Origin: an uncultured Bacilli bacterium | Lineage (GTDB): Bacteria; Bacillota_I; Bacilli_A; RF39; UBA660 | NCBI GenBank assembly: GCA_934097015.1 | Contig: CAKONF010000003.1 | Coordinates: 1 to 64,000 of the forward strand | DNA length: 64,000 bases | Direction of reading: 5' to 3' | Shown: piece after piece, positions 1 to 8,984 of the stretch | Layout: every line of letters starts with the position of its first letter | Numbering within the stretch: the stretch's first letter is position 1 | Notes under the pieces: generated by a model | What the model saw: only the letters and a program-made list of their open reading frames with translations | What the model was told of the DNA's origin: nothing | Database searches by the model: none | Program-made: the position numbers and the translations under genes

Positions 1-71
1 AAAGAAAAATTGACTAATATTTATTATCTGATAAAATTAAATTAAGTGGTGCGGTTGAAATTACAATATAA

Positions 72-107
72 AAAAAATATAGAGAAAATTGAATCTCTAT
101 ATTTTTT
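72..107. terminator. bidirectional intrinsic terminator
   Basis: A 14-bp perfect stem (72-85 with 94-107) with an 8-base loop and A/T runs on both sides. It sits at the stop codon of the XRE gene on the minus strand and would also end any plus-strand transcript entering from the left. The first 70 bases hold no supportable gene. Confidence 0.7.
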
Positions 108-429
108 AACTATTTAATCCGTCTATGTATCCAATGACTTTATTCTTTTTGTCTTTTGTCATTTTATCAAATAAATCTAATAACATTAAGTCTGTGACAT
201 CCCAACCATTTTTTTTAATAGCAAGAAGTGGCATATCATCATTGATTCTTCCTAATAAATAATCAGTTGAAGTACCTAAAAAGTCTGCTATTTTAATTAA
301 TGTTTCTACAGATGGATATGCTTTTCCTGATTCGTATGCTGAAATAGTTTCTTGACTTACTTCTGCGGCAATACTAAGTCTTACTTGAGTCACTTTTTTC
401 TTATCACGAATTTTCTTTAAATTTTCCAT
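106..429 (-). CDS. XRE-family transcriptional regulator
   Basis: Small DNA-binding protein of 107 residues. Residues 1-60 form a helix-turn-helix of the XRE/Cro (HTH_3) type, with the usual signature of a recognition helix followed by 'YESGKAYPS' and 'LIKIADFLGTSTDYLLG'. The remaining 45 residues are a short helical tail of unknown role. The start is fixed by an AGGAG site about 8 bases upstream of the ATG. It is transcribed divergently from the Ca2+ ATPase gene across a 220-base gap, so it may regulate itself, the ATPase gene, or both. This is inference; the target is unknown. Confidence 0.85.
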   Translation of the reverse strand: MENLKKIRDKKKVTQVRLSIAAEVSQETISAYESGKAYPSVETLIKIADFLGTSTDYLLGRINDDMPLLAIKKNGWDVTDLMLLDLFDKMTKDKKNKVIGYIDGLNS

Positions 430-474
430 ATATACACACTCCTAAATAATTTTTATATATATTATTATATAAGA

Positions 475-530
475 AATAATGGTAATCATTAGATATATTC
501 AATATATTTAATTATATATTATAATGGTAA
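475..530. promoter_or_regulatory. possible operator repeats between XRE gene and ATPase gene
   Basis: The sequence ATAATGGTAA occurs twice (476-485 and 521-530). The first copy lies in a short inverted repeat, TAATG-GTAAT-CATTA (477-491). Repeats of this kind between a divergent XRE regulator and its neighbour often bind the regulator. The A/T-rich background makes chance matches easy. Confidence 0.25.
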
Positions 531-649
531 ATACGTGTTTTTTGTGTAAAAACATGTATAATTTTGTTGAAAAATAAATTATTTGTCAAAAAAAGTATTA
601 TTGGTAGTATTTTATTTTTTAGTTTCATAAGTTTATTTAGGAGGACGTT

Positions 650-3205
650 ATGGAACTAAAGGGACTAAATGATGAAGAAGTAAAGATAAATAGAAAAAAA
701 TATGGAGATAATATAGTTAGTGAAAGTAAACAAAATAGTTTTTTATCACTTTTAATTGAATCTTTAGGTGATCCTATAATTAAAATTCTTTTAATAGCAC
801 TTGCTGTTAAAGTTGTGTTTTTGTTTAGAAATTTTGATTGGTTTGAAACGTTAGGAATATTAATAGCAATATTTTTAGCATCCTTTATATCTAGTATTAG
901 CGAATATGGTAGTGAAAAGGCTTTTAAAAGATTGCAAGAAAAAACATTAGATATTATGACTAAGGTTAAGAGAAATGGAAATTTAACTAATGTTAATATA
1001 AAAGATATTGTTGTTGATGATATTGTATATTTGGAAAGTGGGGATTTAGTTCCTGCTGATGGTATTGTTGTTTTCGGGGGCGTTAGTGTTGATGAATCTG
1101 CATTGAATGGTGAAACTAAAGAGGCCTTAAAAAATATTAATGAAGAAGTTTTAAAGGGAAGTATTATTAGTGAAGGTACTTGTTATTTGAAAATCAAAAG
1201 AGTTGGTAAGAATACTATTTATGGTAATATTGAAACAGAGGTAATGTCTAAAACTATTGATAGTCCTTTAAAAAGTAGATTAAGGGACTTAGCTAAAGTT
1301 ATTAGTAGAATAGGTTATGTTGGTTCTGTTTTAGTAGTTATTAGCTATTTATTTTCTGTTATTGTAATTAAGAATAATTTTGATATTAATTTAATAATTG
1401 AGACAGTCACTAATTATAGATTGATGATAGATTATTTGATTTATTCTTTAACTTTATGTGTTACTGTTATTATAGTTGCTGTTCCTGAGGGTCTTCCTAT
1501 GATGGTTGCTTTAGTATTATCAAGCAATATGAAAAGAATGTTAAAAAATAATGTTATGGTTAGAAAAATGGTTGGTATTGAAACTGCAGGTAGTTTAAAT
1601 ATATTATTTACTGATAAAACTGGTACTATTACTAGTGGTAAATTAAATGTTAATAAACTAATTAATTATAAGGGATTAGAATGTACTAATAAGAAATATA
1701 TGGATATATTTAAAAGTAGTATTTTATATAATAATCAAAGTGAATATAGTAATGGTAATGTTGTCGGTGGTAATACTACTGATCAAGCAATTATGAGATA
1801 TTTAAAGTTAATAAGACAAGAGGATTATGAACACGTTGTTTTATTTAATAGTAAAAATAAGTATTCTGTTACTAAGATGGTTAATAATAATTTATATTAT
1901 TTTAAGGGTGCTAATGAAGTTATTATAGATAATAGTGAATTTTATTTAGATGAATTGGGTTATAAACAAATTCTTAGAGATAAAAATAAATTGTATGAGG
2001 TCGTTAAGAAATTAACTAAAGAAGGCTTGAGGGTAATTAGTGTTGCATATAAAAATGGTAATGAATCTTTAGATGGTTTATGTTTTATAGGTTTTGTTGT
2101 TATTAAGGATGAAATAAGAGAGAATGCTAAGGAAGGAATTAATAGAGTAAGGGATGCTCATATTCAAACTGTTATGATTACTGGTGATGATAGAGAAACT
2201 GCACTTAGTATTGCAAGAGAAGTTGGACTTGTTAAAAGTATAAATGATATTGTGTTAACACATGATGAGATGGAGAAGATGACTGATGATGCAATAGCGC
2301 ATATTATTAGCAATTTACGTGTAGTTGCAAGGGCTCTACCAACAGATAAAAGTAGGTTAGTTAAGATATGTCAGAAGTGTGATTTGGTTGTTGGTATGAC
2401 AGGTGATGGTGTAAATGACGCTCCTGCTTTAAAAATTGCTGATGTGGGTTTTGCTATGGGGAGTGGTACTGAGATAGCAAAAGAGAGTAGTGATATTGTT
2501 ATAATGGATAATAATCTAATTTCTATTGCTAACGCTGTACTCTATGGTAGAACAATATTTAAAAGCATTAGAAAATTTATTATATATCAATTAACTGTAA
2601 ATTGTTGTGCTTTAGTACTTAGTTTTGTTGGACCATTTATTGGTATACCTACACCGATTACTGTTATTCAAATGTTATGGATTAATATGATAATGGATAC
2701 TTTAGCAGGATTAGCTTTTAGTTATGAAGCACCTTTAAAAGAGTATTTAAAAGAAGAACCTAAGAAACGTAATCAAAGTATTATAAATAAATTTATGTAT
2801 ACTGAAATATTAATTACTGGTGTTTATTCATCTTTTGTTTCAATATTTTATTTATGTAGTCCTTATATTAAATCATTGTTTAGAGTTGATAGAGATAATG
2901 TGTATTTTATGACTGGTTTCTTTGCATTATTTATATTTATGGGTATATTTAATGCATTTAATGCTAGAACAACTAGAATAAATTTGTTAAGTAATATTAG
3001 TAAAAACAAAGTATTTATTATATTATTTATGTGTATAAGTATAGTTCAAATGTATTTAATTTATTTTGGTGGAAGTTTATTTAGAACATATGGGCTTTCT
3101 TTTAAAGAATTAATGATTGTGTTAGCTATGGCATTTACTGTTATTCCTGTAGATATATTTAGAAAATTATTATTTAAAAGACGTGGTGTAATTGATTATA
3201 TATAA
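650..3205 (+). CDS. calcium-translocating P-type ATPase
   Basis: Membrane pump of 851 residues using ATP to export cations, most likely Ca2+. An N-terminal cation-ATPase segment leads to the actuator loop with 'NGET' near residue 153. The membrane motif PEGLP near 278 is typical of the P2-type Ca2+ ATPases. The phosphorylation motif DKTGT lies near 321 and the hinge motif GDGVNDAP near 584. Four C-terminal membrane helices complete the usual topology. Length and motif order match full-length PMCA/LMCA-type bacterial pumps. A strong GGAGG site lies 6 bases before the ATG. It stands alone, ending in a terminator. Ca2+ specificity is inferred from the motif class. Confidence 0.9.
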   Translation: MELKGLNDEEVKINRKKYGDNIVSESKQNSFLSLLIESLGDPIIKILLIALAVKVVFLFRNFDWFETLGILIAIFLASFISSISEYGSEKAFKRLQEKTLDIMTKVKRNGNLTNVNIKDIVVDDIVYLESGDLVPADGIVVFGGVSVDESALNGETKEALKNINEEVLKGSIISEGTCYLKIKRVGKNTIYGNIETEVMSKTIDSPLKSRLRDLAKVISRIGYVGSVLVVISYLFSVIVIKNNFDINLIIETVTNYRLMIDYLIYSLTLCVTVIIVAVPEGLPMMVALVLSSNMKRMLKNNVMVRKMVGIETAGSLNILFTDKTGTITSGKLNVNKLINYKGLECTNKKYMDIFKSSILYNNQSEYSNGNVVGGNTTDQAIMRYLKLIRQEDYEHVVLFNSKNKYSVTKMVNNNLYYFKGANEVIIDNSEFYLDELGYKQILRDKNKLYEVVKKLTKEGLRVISVAYKNGNESLDGLCFIGFVVIKDEIRENAKEGINRVRDAHIQTVMITGDDRETALSIAREVGLVKSINDIVLTHDEMEKMTDDAIAHIISNLRVVARALPTDKSRLVKICQKCDLVVGMTGDGVNDAPALKIADVGFAMGSGTEIAKESSDIVIMDNNLISIANAVLYGRTIFKSIRKFIIYQLTVNCCALVLSFVGPFIGIPTPITVIQMLWINMIMDTLAGLAFSYEAPLKEYLKEEPKKRNQSIINKFMYTEILITGVYSSFVSIFYLCSPYIKSLFRVDRDNVYFMTGFFALFIFMGIFNAFNARTTRINLLSNISKNKVFIILFMCISIVQMYLIYFGGSLFRTYGLSFKELMIVLAMAFTVIPVDIFRKLLFKRRGVIDYI

Positions 3206-3244
3206 AAAAGTGAATTAATTTTGTTTGTTTTAATTCACTTTTTT
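3204..3244. terminator. bidirectional intrinsic terminator
   Basis: A 15-bp stem (AAAAAAGTGAATTAA and its complement) with an 11-base loop lies between the convergent ATPase and Rpn-type genes. It has A and T runs on both sides and can serve both directions. Confidence 0.8.
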
Positions 3245-3250
3245 GTTGTT

Positions 3251-4117
3251 TTATTTATTAGATTTTGTTTCGTCATGTTTTATATCTTTTATGATTTTAT
3301 TTAACTCTTCTTCTTTTAAATTAGTTAATTCCATTATTTCTTTCTTTGGATAATTTTTGCTTAACATATTTTTTATTATTTCTTTTTGATTTTTTAAAAT
3401 GCCATCAATTTCACCTTGTTCGTAAGAAACTTCTTTCATGTATTCGTCGTAGTCATAATATAATTGTTTATCTAAATCTTCTATGTCTATATTAAATATT
3501 TTACTAATATCTCTCATTAAACCATTACCATTATAAATATTATCTAGTAGTTTTTTATCATTACAAACAAAGAAATATAATAACTTTTCTAGATTATATT
3601 CATTCCCTTTCTTTATTTTATTATAGTCTATATTGGATAAAAAATCTAGATTAATATCTATTACTCGAAGCATATTGTCTCTTAATATATGATGTTTCTT
3701 TTCTATCATCATGGAATCATATACAAATTCTCCTTTACCAAATAAATCATAATTATTTATGTTTATTTGTATTACACCTTTGACGTTTTTATAGTCATCA
3801 CTTCTATGTACTTGTCTTAATATAGAGTTATACATGTAAATATTATTTTTTACTATTGCAATAGGAACATTATTATAATTTATTTCTATGTTGTAATAGT
3901 TTTCATTATCTTTAACCATAACATCACTAACACTATTAACGTAATTAGAATTGCTATTAATATTGGGAGTAATTAATTCTATGCTATCTCTTAATTCATG
4001 AACATCTATACCAGTAGAGGCACTAATTAATCTAACTAGATATTCACGGCATGTAGGATTTTCACTATTAAGTAATTTTTTAACAACTTTATCTTTTAAT
4101 AAAACACGTTCTCGCAT
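3251..4117 (-). CDS. Rpn-family PD-(D/E)XK nuclease / putative transposase
   Basis: Protein of 288 residues resembling the Rpn (recombination-promoting nuclease, PDDEXK_2) family. The N-terminal part carries the family layout 'SDVMVKD...YYNIEIN', which supplies the D and ExN of the nuclease core. The C-terminal 60 residues are charged and helical, as in relatives. An upstream in-frame TTG at 4123 is only one base after the AGGTGA site, whereas the ATG at 4117 is 7 bases away, so I place the start at 4117. Rpn proteins are often multi-copy and linked to recombination; whether this one is active is unknown. A long imperfect palindrome lies just upstream (4205-4276). Confidence 0.75.
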   Translation of the reverse strand: MRERVLLKDKVVKKLLNSENPTCREYLVRLISASTGIDVHELRDSIELITPNINSNSNYVNSVSDVMVKDNENYYNIEINYNNVPIAIVKNNIYMYNSILRQVHRSDDYKNVKGVIQININNYDLFGKGEFVYDSMMIEKKHHILRDNMLRVIDINLDFLSNIDYNKIKKGNEYNLEKLLYFFVCNDKKLLDNIYNGNGLMRDISKIFNIDIEDLDKQLYYDYDEYMKEVSYEQGEIDGILKNQKEIIKNMLSKNYPKKEIMELTNLKEEELNKIIKDIKHDETKSNK

Positions 4118-4204
4118 TATCAATTCACCTCGCTTTCTATTTGGATTATTGGGCCCAAAATAACCATAACAAAATAGGGAAAATAATGCAAAAACGAGAT
4201 TATT

Positions 4205-4276
4205 AAAATCTGCATAAAAAAACGCACAGATTTTTTAGATCTCCCTAGGGAAATCTTAAAATCTGCACGATTTTTT
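4205..4276. repeat. nested imperfect palindrome upstream of the Rpn-type gene
   Basis: AAAATCTGCA occurs directly at 4205-4214 and 4258-4267, with an inverted CAGATTTT at 4227-4234 between them. The stretch 4227-4265 folds into one long hairpin centred on CCCTAGGG, with small internal mismatches, followed by a T run. It could be a terminator for the DUF1003 gene side, or a remnant of a small mobile repeat. Confidence 0.55.
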
Positions 4277-4316
4277 TAACCAATTTTTAAAATCATATAA
4301 ATTTAATTTTTTTTAA

Positions 4317-4841
4317 TTATTTTTCTAGTTTTTTTATTATTTCTTTTTGATTTCTTAGTATTGTATCCATTTTATCATGTAATTCTTCTAGTATTAATTC
4401 ACTTTTTAAATCTATTCTATAATCATTTTGATTTCTAATGCTGTCTTTTTTTGCTTGTCTATTTTGACTCATCATAATAATTGGTGCTTGGATAGCAGCA
4501 ATACATGAAAGTACTAAATTGAGTAATATAAATGGATATGGGTCTATTTCTTTACCGCTTGTTAAAATCATTGTATTTATTACAATCCAAATAAGTAAAA
4601 ATAATATAAACATTATAATAAAGAACCAACTACCTGCTATTTCTGAAACTTTATCTGCAACTCTATCACCAAAAGTCATTGTACTATCTTCTAATTTGTC
4701 TACATCAATACTAATGGGTTGATCTACTAATAAATCCAAAAGTTCTTGTTCATCTTGAATATTTAATTCTTTATTTTTTAATAACATTTTAACTATATCT
4801 TTTTTTGTTAATGTTGTTTCTTTTGTATCTTTCTTCTTCAT
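4317..4841 (-). CDS. DUF1003 membrane protein
   Basis: Membrane protein of 174 residues matching the DUF1003 family. The signature 'FGDRVADKVSEIAGSWFFII' near residue 60 is followed by two membrane helices, then 'NQNDYRIDLKSELILEELHDKMD' as in relatives, and a charged C-terminal coiled coil. Function is unknown. The longest reading frame starts at 4853, but no ribosome site precedes it and a TATAAT box lies only about 8 bases upstream, so its transcript would start at or after that ATG. The ATG at 4841 has GGTGG 5 bases before it and is the better start. Confidence 0.8.
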   Translation of the reverse strand: MKKKDTKETTLTKKDIVKMLLKNKELNIQDEQELLDLLVDQPISIDVDKLEDSTMTFGDRVADKVSEIAGSWFFIIMFILFLLIWIVINTMILTSGKEIDPYPFILLNLVLSCIAAIQAPIIMMSQNRQAKKDSIRNQNDYRIDLKSELILEELHDKMDTILRNQKEIIKKLEK

Positions 4842-4876
4842 TATTACCACCATATTGATTATAACATATTATTTAA

Positions 4877-5365
4877 TTACATATAACCATTTATTATAGT
4901 TTTTGTTTCTTTTATAGTTATGAATGCTTCATTATCTAATTTTTTTAGTAGTGTTGTTAATTCATCTAATCTTTTTTTATTAGTTTCTATTAATAATATA
5001 GTTTTATTTTTATCTTTATTTAATATTGATACTCCGAAATTTTTATCTTTTATTTTTTTTGTATTTTTTATTTTTGTTGATATTACTATAAGTTCCATGT
5101 TTGTTTTAACAAATTTATTAATAAATGTAGTACCAAGTATTGTACCCATAGTATATCCACCTGAATAACTTATTACTATCCATAAATTTAATTCTACGTT
5201 AATTGCTGTTCTTGCAACTAATAGCCATATAGTTATTTCTACGAATGCTATTAATGCTACTATAAAGGTTTTTCCTTTTATAACAAAAGTAGTACGTATA
5301 GTATTTAAAGATACATCTAGAATACGAGCAAAAAATATTTTAATACAAGTTAATAATAGAGACAT
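4877..5365 (-). CDS. UPF0316 / DUF2179-type membrane protein
   Basis: Protein of 162 residues with three predicted membrane helices in the first 85 residues, including the 'FFARILDVSLNTIRT' opening typical of UPF0316 (DUF5698), followed by a soluble DUF2179-like domain. DUF2179 domains are found in several transporters and small membrane proteins, and the function of this family is not known. AGGTGG lies 5 bases before the ATG. It is in the same orientation as the DUF1003 gene, with a 35-base gap. Confidence 0.75.
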   Translation of the reverse strand: MSLLLTCIKIFFARILDVSLNTIRTTFVIKGKTFIVALIAFVEITIWLLVARTAINVELNLWIVISYSGGYTMGTILGTTFINKFVKTNMELIVISTKIKNTKKIKDKNFGVSILNKDKNKTILLIETNKKRLDELTTLLKKLDNEAFITIKETKTIINGYM

Positions 5366-5426
5366 AGTACCACCTATTTTATAGTATGAAATAAATAAGT
5401 ATAGTTATACTATTAATGGTGATATT

Positions 5427-5924
5427 ATGTATTTTTATATTAATGTATTTTTATTTTATAGTATATTTGGTAATTTATTTGAAAGATTTATAACTAGTAT
5501 AAGACATATAGATTATACTAGCGGTTTTATGGGTACTATATTTACACCTGTATATGGTGTTGCAATACTTGTTATTATTTTTATACATAATAAGATTAAA
5601 ATAAATAATAAGTTTTTTAAAATATTATTAGAAATTATTATATATGGTGTTGTTTTAAGTTTATTAGAACTTTTTGGTGGAATAATGATAGAGAATACTT
5701 TTAATAAAGTATTTTGGAATTATGAAAGATTTAAATTTAATATTGGAAAATATATAAGTTTAGAGACTGCAGTATTATGGGGTATTATGAGTGTTGTTAT
5801 ATTATATTTAGTACATCCTTTATTTAAAAAATTAGAAAAACATATTCCTAAATTTTTAACTTTGTTAGTAAGTGTATTTTTTATAATTAATTTAATTTAT
5901 GTATTTATAGTTAAATTAACCTAG
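5427..5924 (+). CDS. CmpB-type putative ABC transporter permease
   Basis: Integral membrane protein of 165 residues with four or five helices. It matches the PF06541 family ('putative ABC transporter permease', ABC_trans_CmpB) in order: 'FGNLFERFITSI', 'GFMGTIFTPVYGVA', 'LLELFGGIMIE', 'VFWNY', 'NIGKYISLETAVLWGI'. The family name is historical and transport has not been shown for most members. It contains one copy of the domain. GGTGAT precedes the ATG. It is divergent from the UPF0316 gene. Confidence 0.75.
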   Translation: MYFYINVFLFYSIFGNLFERFITSIRHIDYTSGFMGTIFTPVYGVAILVIIFIHNKIKINNKFFKILLEIIIYGVVLSLLELFGGIMIENTFNKVFWNYERFKFNIGKYISLETAVLWGIMSVVILYLVHPLFKKLEKHIPKFLTLLVSVFFIINLIYVFIVKLT

Positions 5925-5967
5925 TATATTTTTTATAAATAACATAGTATAAGTTGGAGGTTATGTT

Positions 5968-6585
5968 ATGTTATTTGAACTAGATAGTGAGAATAGTGAT
6001 ATTCTTAATAATTTAGATTATTTTAATTTGAATAAGAATGAGATAGAAAATAAATATAAGTATATTAATAAAAAGTACGATAACGATAAATATGATTTTA
6101 AGAAATATGATAATGATAAGTATGACTATAAAAAGTATGATAATGATAAGTTTGATTTTAAAAAATATGATTTTAATTATAATAAATATGATGTAGATTT
6201 TAATAATTATGTTTATGATAAGAATAAGAGAATTGTTAATGTAGATTTAGAGAAAGGATTTTATTTAGGTAATATATTTATTGATAGCTACGATGGATAT
6301 AAGAATTATAAAGCTAAGAAAATAAATGCTTATAGTGAGCAACAAAAAATGCTTCTTAGAATATATGAATTAGATTTTATATTAAATGATTTAAATTTAT
6401 ATTTGGATATTAATCCTAATGATAAAAGATTATTTGAAATGTTTAAGAAATGTGCTATGGAGTTAGATGTTTTAAAGAAAAAATATTATGAAAAGTATCA
6501 AGTATTAGAATTATGTAAAGATACTAAAGATAAATATACTTGGATAAGTAATCCATGGCCATGGGATGGAGGTTATTATGTTTAA
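5968..6585 (+). CDS. cotJB: CotJA-CotJB-like fusion, spore coat assembly protein
   Basis: Protein of 205 residues; CotJB alone is usually about 85-90. The last 90 residues match CotJB: 'QQKMLLRIYELDFILNDLN', 'LYLDINPNDKRL' and the closing 'NPWPWDGGYYV'. Before it lies 'VDLEKGFYLGNIFIDSYDGY' (about residues 90-110), which resembles the CotJA pattern 'GTLFP.LY.PY'. Further upstream are three exact 10-residue repeats of KYDNDKYDFK type (DNA 6073-6162). Together this looks like CotJA fused to CotJB behind a Lys/Tyr/Asp-rich repeat. In B. subtilis cotJA, cotJB and cotJC are three genes of one operon. The start is set by GGAGG 7 bases upstream. It overlaps cotJC by 8 bases. Confidence 0.8.
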   Translation: MLFELDSENSDILNNLDYFNLNKNEIENKYKYINKKYDNDKYDFKKYDNDKYDYKKYDNDKFDFKKYDFNYNKYDVDFNNYVYDKNKRIVNVDLEKGFYLGNIFIDSYDGYKNYKAKKINAYSEQQKMLLRIYELDFILNDLNLYLDINPNDKRLFEMFKKCAMELDVLKKKYYEKYQVLELCKDTKDKYTWISNPWPWDGGYYV

Positions 6586-7138
6586 GTACGATAAGAAACT
6601 TCCATATCCTGTAGATATTAAGAAGAAAGATTTAAAAATGGCTAAGTATATTTTGACACAATTTGGCGGCTCTAATGGCGAACTTGGGGCAGCATTAAGA
6701 TATTTTAGTCAAAAATTTAGTATGCCAACCGAAGAAGGTAAAGCACTTTTAAATGATATTGCCACTGAAGAAATGGGACATAATGAAATGATATGTACTA
6801 TGGTAAATCAGTTAATGAGTGGTGCAAGTATAAAAGAGTTAGAAGATGCTGGGTTAGGTAGTACGTATACTGAGCATGGATATGGAATTTATCCTAGTGA
6901 TTCAAATGGTGTTCCTTTTACTGCTAGTTATATAGCAAGTGTTGGAGACCCTATTGCTAACTTAGTAGAAGATATGGCTGCTGAACAAAAAGCAAGAGTG
7001 ACATATGAACATTTAATTGACTTAGCAAGTGATGAAGATGTTATACAACCATTATTATTCTTAAGACAAAGAGAAGTAGTTCATTTTAATAGATTTAAAG
7101 AATTATATGAAAAATATTTAAATCAAGGTTTTAAATAA
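6578..7138 (+). CDS. cotJC: CotJC, manganese-catalase-type spore coat protein
   Basis: Protein of 186 residues of the manganese catalase family, CotJC type. The ligand residues of the dimanganese site are visible in order: Glu in 'GGSNGELGAALRY', Glu and His in 'IATEEMGHNEM', Glu in 'EDMAAEQKAR', and His in 'REVVHFNRF'. It is expected to be a ferritin-like helical bundle incorporated in the spore coat. GGAGG 5 bases before the ATG at 6578 decides the start over an in-frame ATG at 6566. The gene overlaps cotJB at ATGTTTAA, indicating translational coupling. Confidence 0.9.
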   Translation: MFKYDKKLPYPVDIKKKDLKMAKYILTQFGGSNGELGAALRYFSQKFSMPTEEGKALLNDIATEEMGHNEMICTMVNQLMSGASIKELEDAGLGSTYTEHGYGIYPSDSNGVPFTASYIASVGDPIANLVEDMAAEQKARVTYEHLIDLASDEDVIQPLLFLRQREVVHFNRFKELYEKYLNQGFK

Positions 7139-7152
7139 ATCTTGATTTTTTT
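7120..7152 (+). terminator. intrinsic terminator after cotJC
   Basis: AAATCAAG (7120-7127) pairs with CTTGATTT (7141-7148), followed by a T run. The left arm lies inside the end of cotJC. Confidence 0.75.
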
Positions 7153-7238
7153 ATGTAAACAATATGTTTTTTGTAATTATGTTAATTTACTTATAAAATG
7201 TGGTGTGTTAAAATATAATTAGTGAAAGGGACTTAGTT

Positions 7239-7730
7239 ATGAAGAAAGAAAGAGTAGTACCTAAAAAGAATTATTTTTATTTATTATTAATGATTATTGG
7301 TGTAGTTGTTTTAACTTTTATTATATTTGGTTTAAATGATAAATATCAAAACAAAAAATTAGAAAGTAGTTATTTAAGTGGGTATGTAAATCAAATTAAA
7401 ATTGAAGAAATTGATAATATTTTAGCTGAACCTAATAGTGATATGTTTGTTTTAATAACTAAAACTGGTGATGATAATGTATATAATTTTGAAAATGATT
7501 TAAAGAAAATAATTAAGAAAAAAGATTTAAGAGATAATTTTATATTTATTGATTATAGTGGTAATGATAATTATGATGTAATTAATAAAAAATTTAAAAG
7601 TAATATTAAGAGTGTACCAGCAATTATTTATATAAAAAATGGAGAATTTGTTAAAAATATTGATAGTAGTGAACATATATTAAATGTTGGTGATTTTGAA
7701 AAATTATTGGACGAATATGAGGTAAAATAA
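7239..7730 (+). CDS. membrane-anchored thioredoxin-fold protein without CXXC
   Basis: Protein of 163 residues with one N-terminal membrane helix (residues 12-32) and a soluble domain facing outwards by the positive-inside rule. The end of the domain reads 'SVPAIIYIKNGEFV', the cis-proline turn of thioredoxin folds. No CXXC appears where the active site would be; the equivalent region reads 'VLITKTGDDNVYNFE'. It therefore probably cannot act as a dithiol oxidoreductase. It overlaps trmL by one base (TAATG). Function not recognised. Confidence 0.6.
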   Translation: MKKERVVPKKNYFYLLLMIIGVVVLTFIIFGLNDKYQNKKLESSYLSGYVNQIKIEEIDNILAEPNSDMFVLITKTGDDNVYNFENDLKKIIKKKDLRDNFIFIDYSGNDNYDVINKKFKSNIKSVPAIIYIKNGEFVKNIDSSEHILNVGDFEKLLDEYEVK

Positions 7731-8242
7731 TGATTAATGTAGTTTTATTTGAACCTGAAATACCTGGTAATACAGGTAATATTATGAGAACTTGTGTTGC
7801 TACTAATACTAAGTTGCATTTGATAAAACCGCTTGGATTTAGTTTAGATGAAAAATATATTAAAAGAAGTGGTGTTAATTATATTGATAATTGTGATTAT
7901 ACTGTTTATGAGAATATAGAAGAATTTTTTGAAAAGAATAAAGGGACATATTATTTTTTGACTAGATATGGAAAGAAACCACATACTAGTTTTGATTATA
8001 GTAATAAAGATGAAAATATATATTTTATTTTTGGTAAGGAATCTACTGGTATTCCGCCTAAAATATTAAAACCTTATTTGGATAAATGTATGAGAATGCC
8101 AATGACTGATAAAGTTAGAGCACTTAATTTATCTAATACTGTTGCTATTATGGTATATGAAGCATTAAGACAACAAAATTATAGAGGTTTATTATTTACT
8201 GAACCTCATAAGAGTGAAGATTTTATAATAGAAAATGGATAA
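7730..8242 (+). CDS. trmL: tRNA (cytidine/uridine-34 2'-O)-methyltransferase
   Basis: SPOUT-class methyltransferase of 170 residues that methylates the ribose of the wobble base in tRNA-Leu species, using S-adenosylmethionine. It shows the TrmL/CspR pattern: 'LFEPEIPGNTGNIMRTC' at the N-terminus, 'KPLGF', 'FGKESTGIP' (motif 2) and 'RALNLSNTVAIMVYEALRQ' (motif 3, the knot). Length is normal. It is coupled to the upstream thioredoxin-fold gene. Confidence 0.93.
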   Translation: MINVVLFEPEIPGNTGNIMRTCVATNTKLHLIKPLGFSLDEKYIKRSGVNYIDNCDYTVYENIEEFFEKNKGTYYFLTRYGKKPHTSFDYSNKDENIYFIFGKESTGIPPKILKPYLDKCMRMPMTDKVRALNLSNTVAIMVYEALRQQNYRGLLFTEPHKSEDFIIENG

Positions 8243-8276
8243 AATTGTTTTATCTTTTTTTTGAAAGTGGTGAATT

Positions 8277-8984
8277 ATGGAAAATATTGTTATACCTAAA
8301 CATGTTGGTATTATAATGGATGGCAATGGTAGATGGGCCAAAATGAAAGGAAGAAAACGCAGTTTTGGTCATTTAGAAGGAAGTAAAACATTAGAAAATA
8401 TTGCCCTTTATGCAATAGAGTGTGGAGTTCAAATATTAAGTGTTTATGCTTTTTCAACAGATAATTTTAAACGTAGTAAAGAAGAAGTTGATTATTTGAT
8501 GGATTTGTTTATAACTATGTTTAATAAAAAAATGAAAAAAATTAAAGATAATGATATAAAAATTATATTTTCTGGCAGAAGAGAACCTTTAAGAGAAGAT
8601 GTATTAGTTTCTATGGATAAAATAGTTGAGGAAACAAAAAATAATAAAAGAGGAATACTTAATATTTGTTTAAATTATGGTGGACAAGAAGAAATTGTTG
8701 ATGCTACTAAAAAAATTGTAGAGTTAGTAAATAGTGGTGAATTAAATATAGATGATATTGATAAGAATAGTTTTTATAAGTATTTATATAATGATTTACC
8801 ACCATTAGATTTATTAATTAGAACTAGTGGAGAATATAGATTAAGTAATTTTATGCCTTATCAAAGTACTTATTCTGAATTTTATTTTACAGATACTTTA
8901 TTTCCTGATTTTAATAATCAAGAATTTGATAGAGCTATTGAGAGTTATAACAAAAGAGATAGAAGATTTGGTAATGCAAAATAA
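8277..8984 (+). CDS. uppS: isoprenyl transferase (undecaprenyl diphosphate synthase)
   Basis: Cis-prenyltransferase of 235 residues that makes undecaprenyl diphosphate, the lipid carrier for peptidoglycan. It has 'IMDGNGRWAK' (catalytic Asp and diphosphate-binding Arg, residues 12-22), 'GHLEGSKTL', 'YAFSTDNF..S..EV', 'LNYGGQEEI' and 'DLLIRTSGEYRLSNF'. Length is normal. The usual partner cdsA does not follow; the gene ends in its own terminator. Confidence 0.95.
   Translation: MENIVIPKHVGIIMDGNGRWAKMKGRKRSFGHLEGSKTLENIALYAIECGVQILSVYAFSTDNFKRSKEEVDYLMDLFITMFNKKMKKIKDNDIKIIFSGRREPLREDVLVSMDKIVEETKNNKRGILNICLNYGGQEEIVDATKKIVELVNSGELNIDDIDKNSFYKYLYNDLPPLDLLIRTSGEYRLSNFMPYQSTYSEFYFTDTLFPDFNNQEFDRAIESYNKRDRRFGNAK

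Noticed and set aside
6073..6192. Regular 30-base repeats resembling a short CRISPR array
   Set aside because: The repeats are contiguous without spacers, lie in frame within the cotJB-type gene and encode a 10-residue protein repeat.
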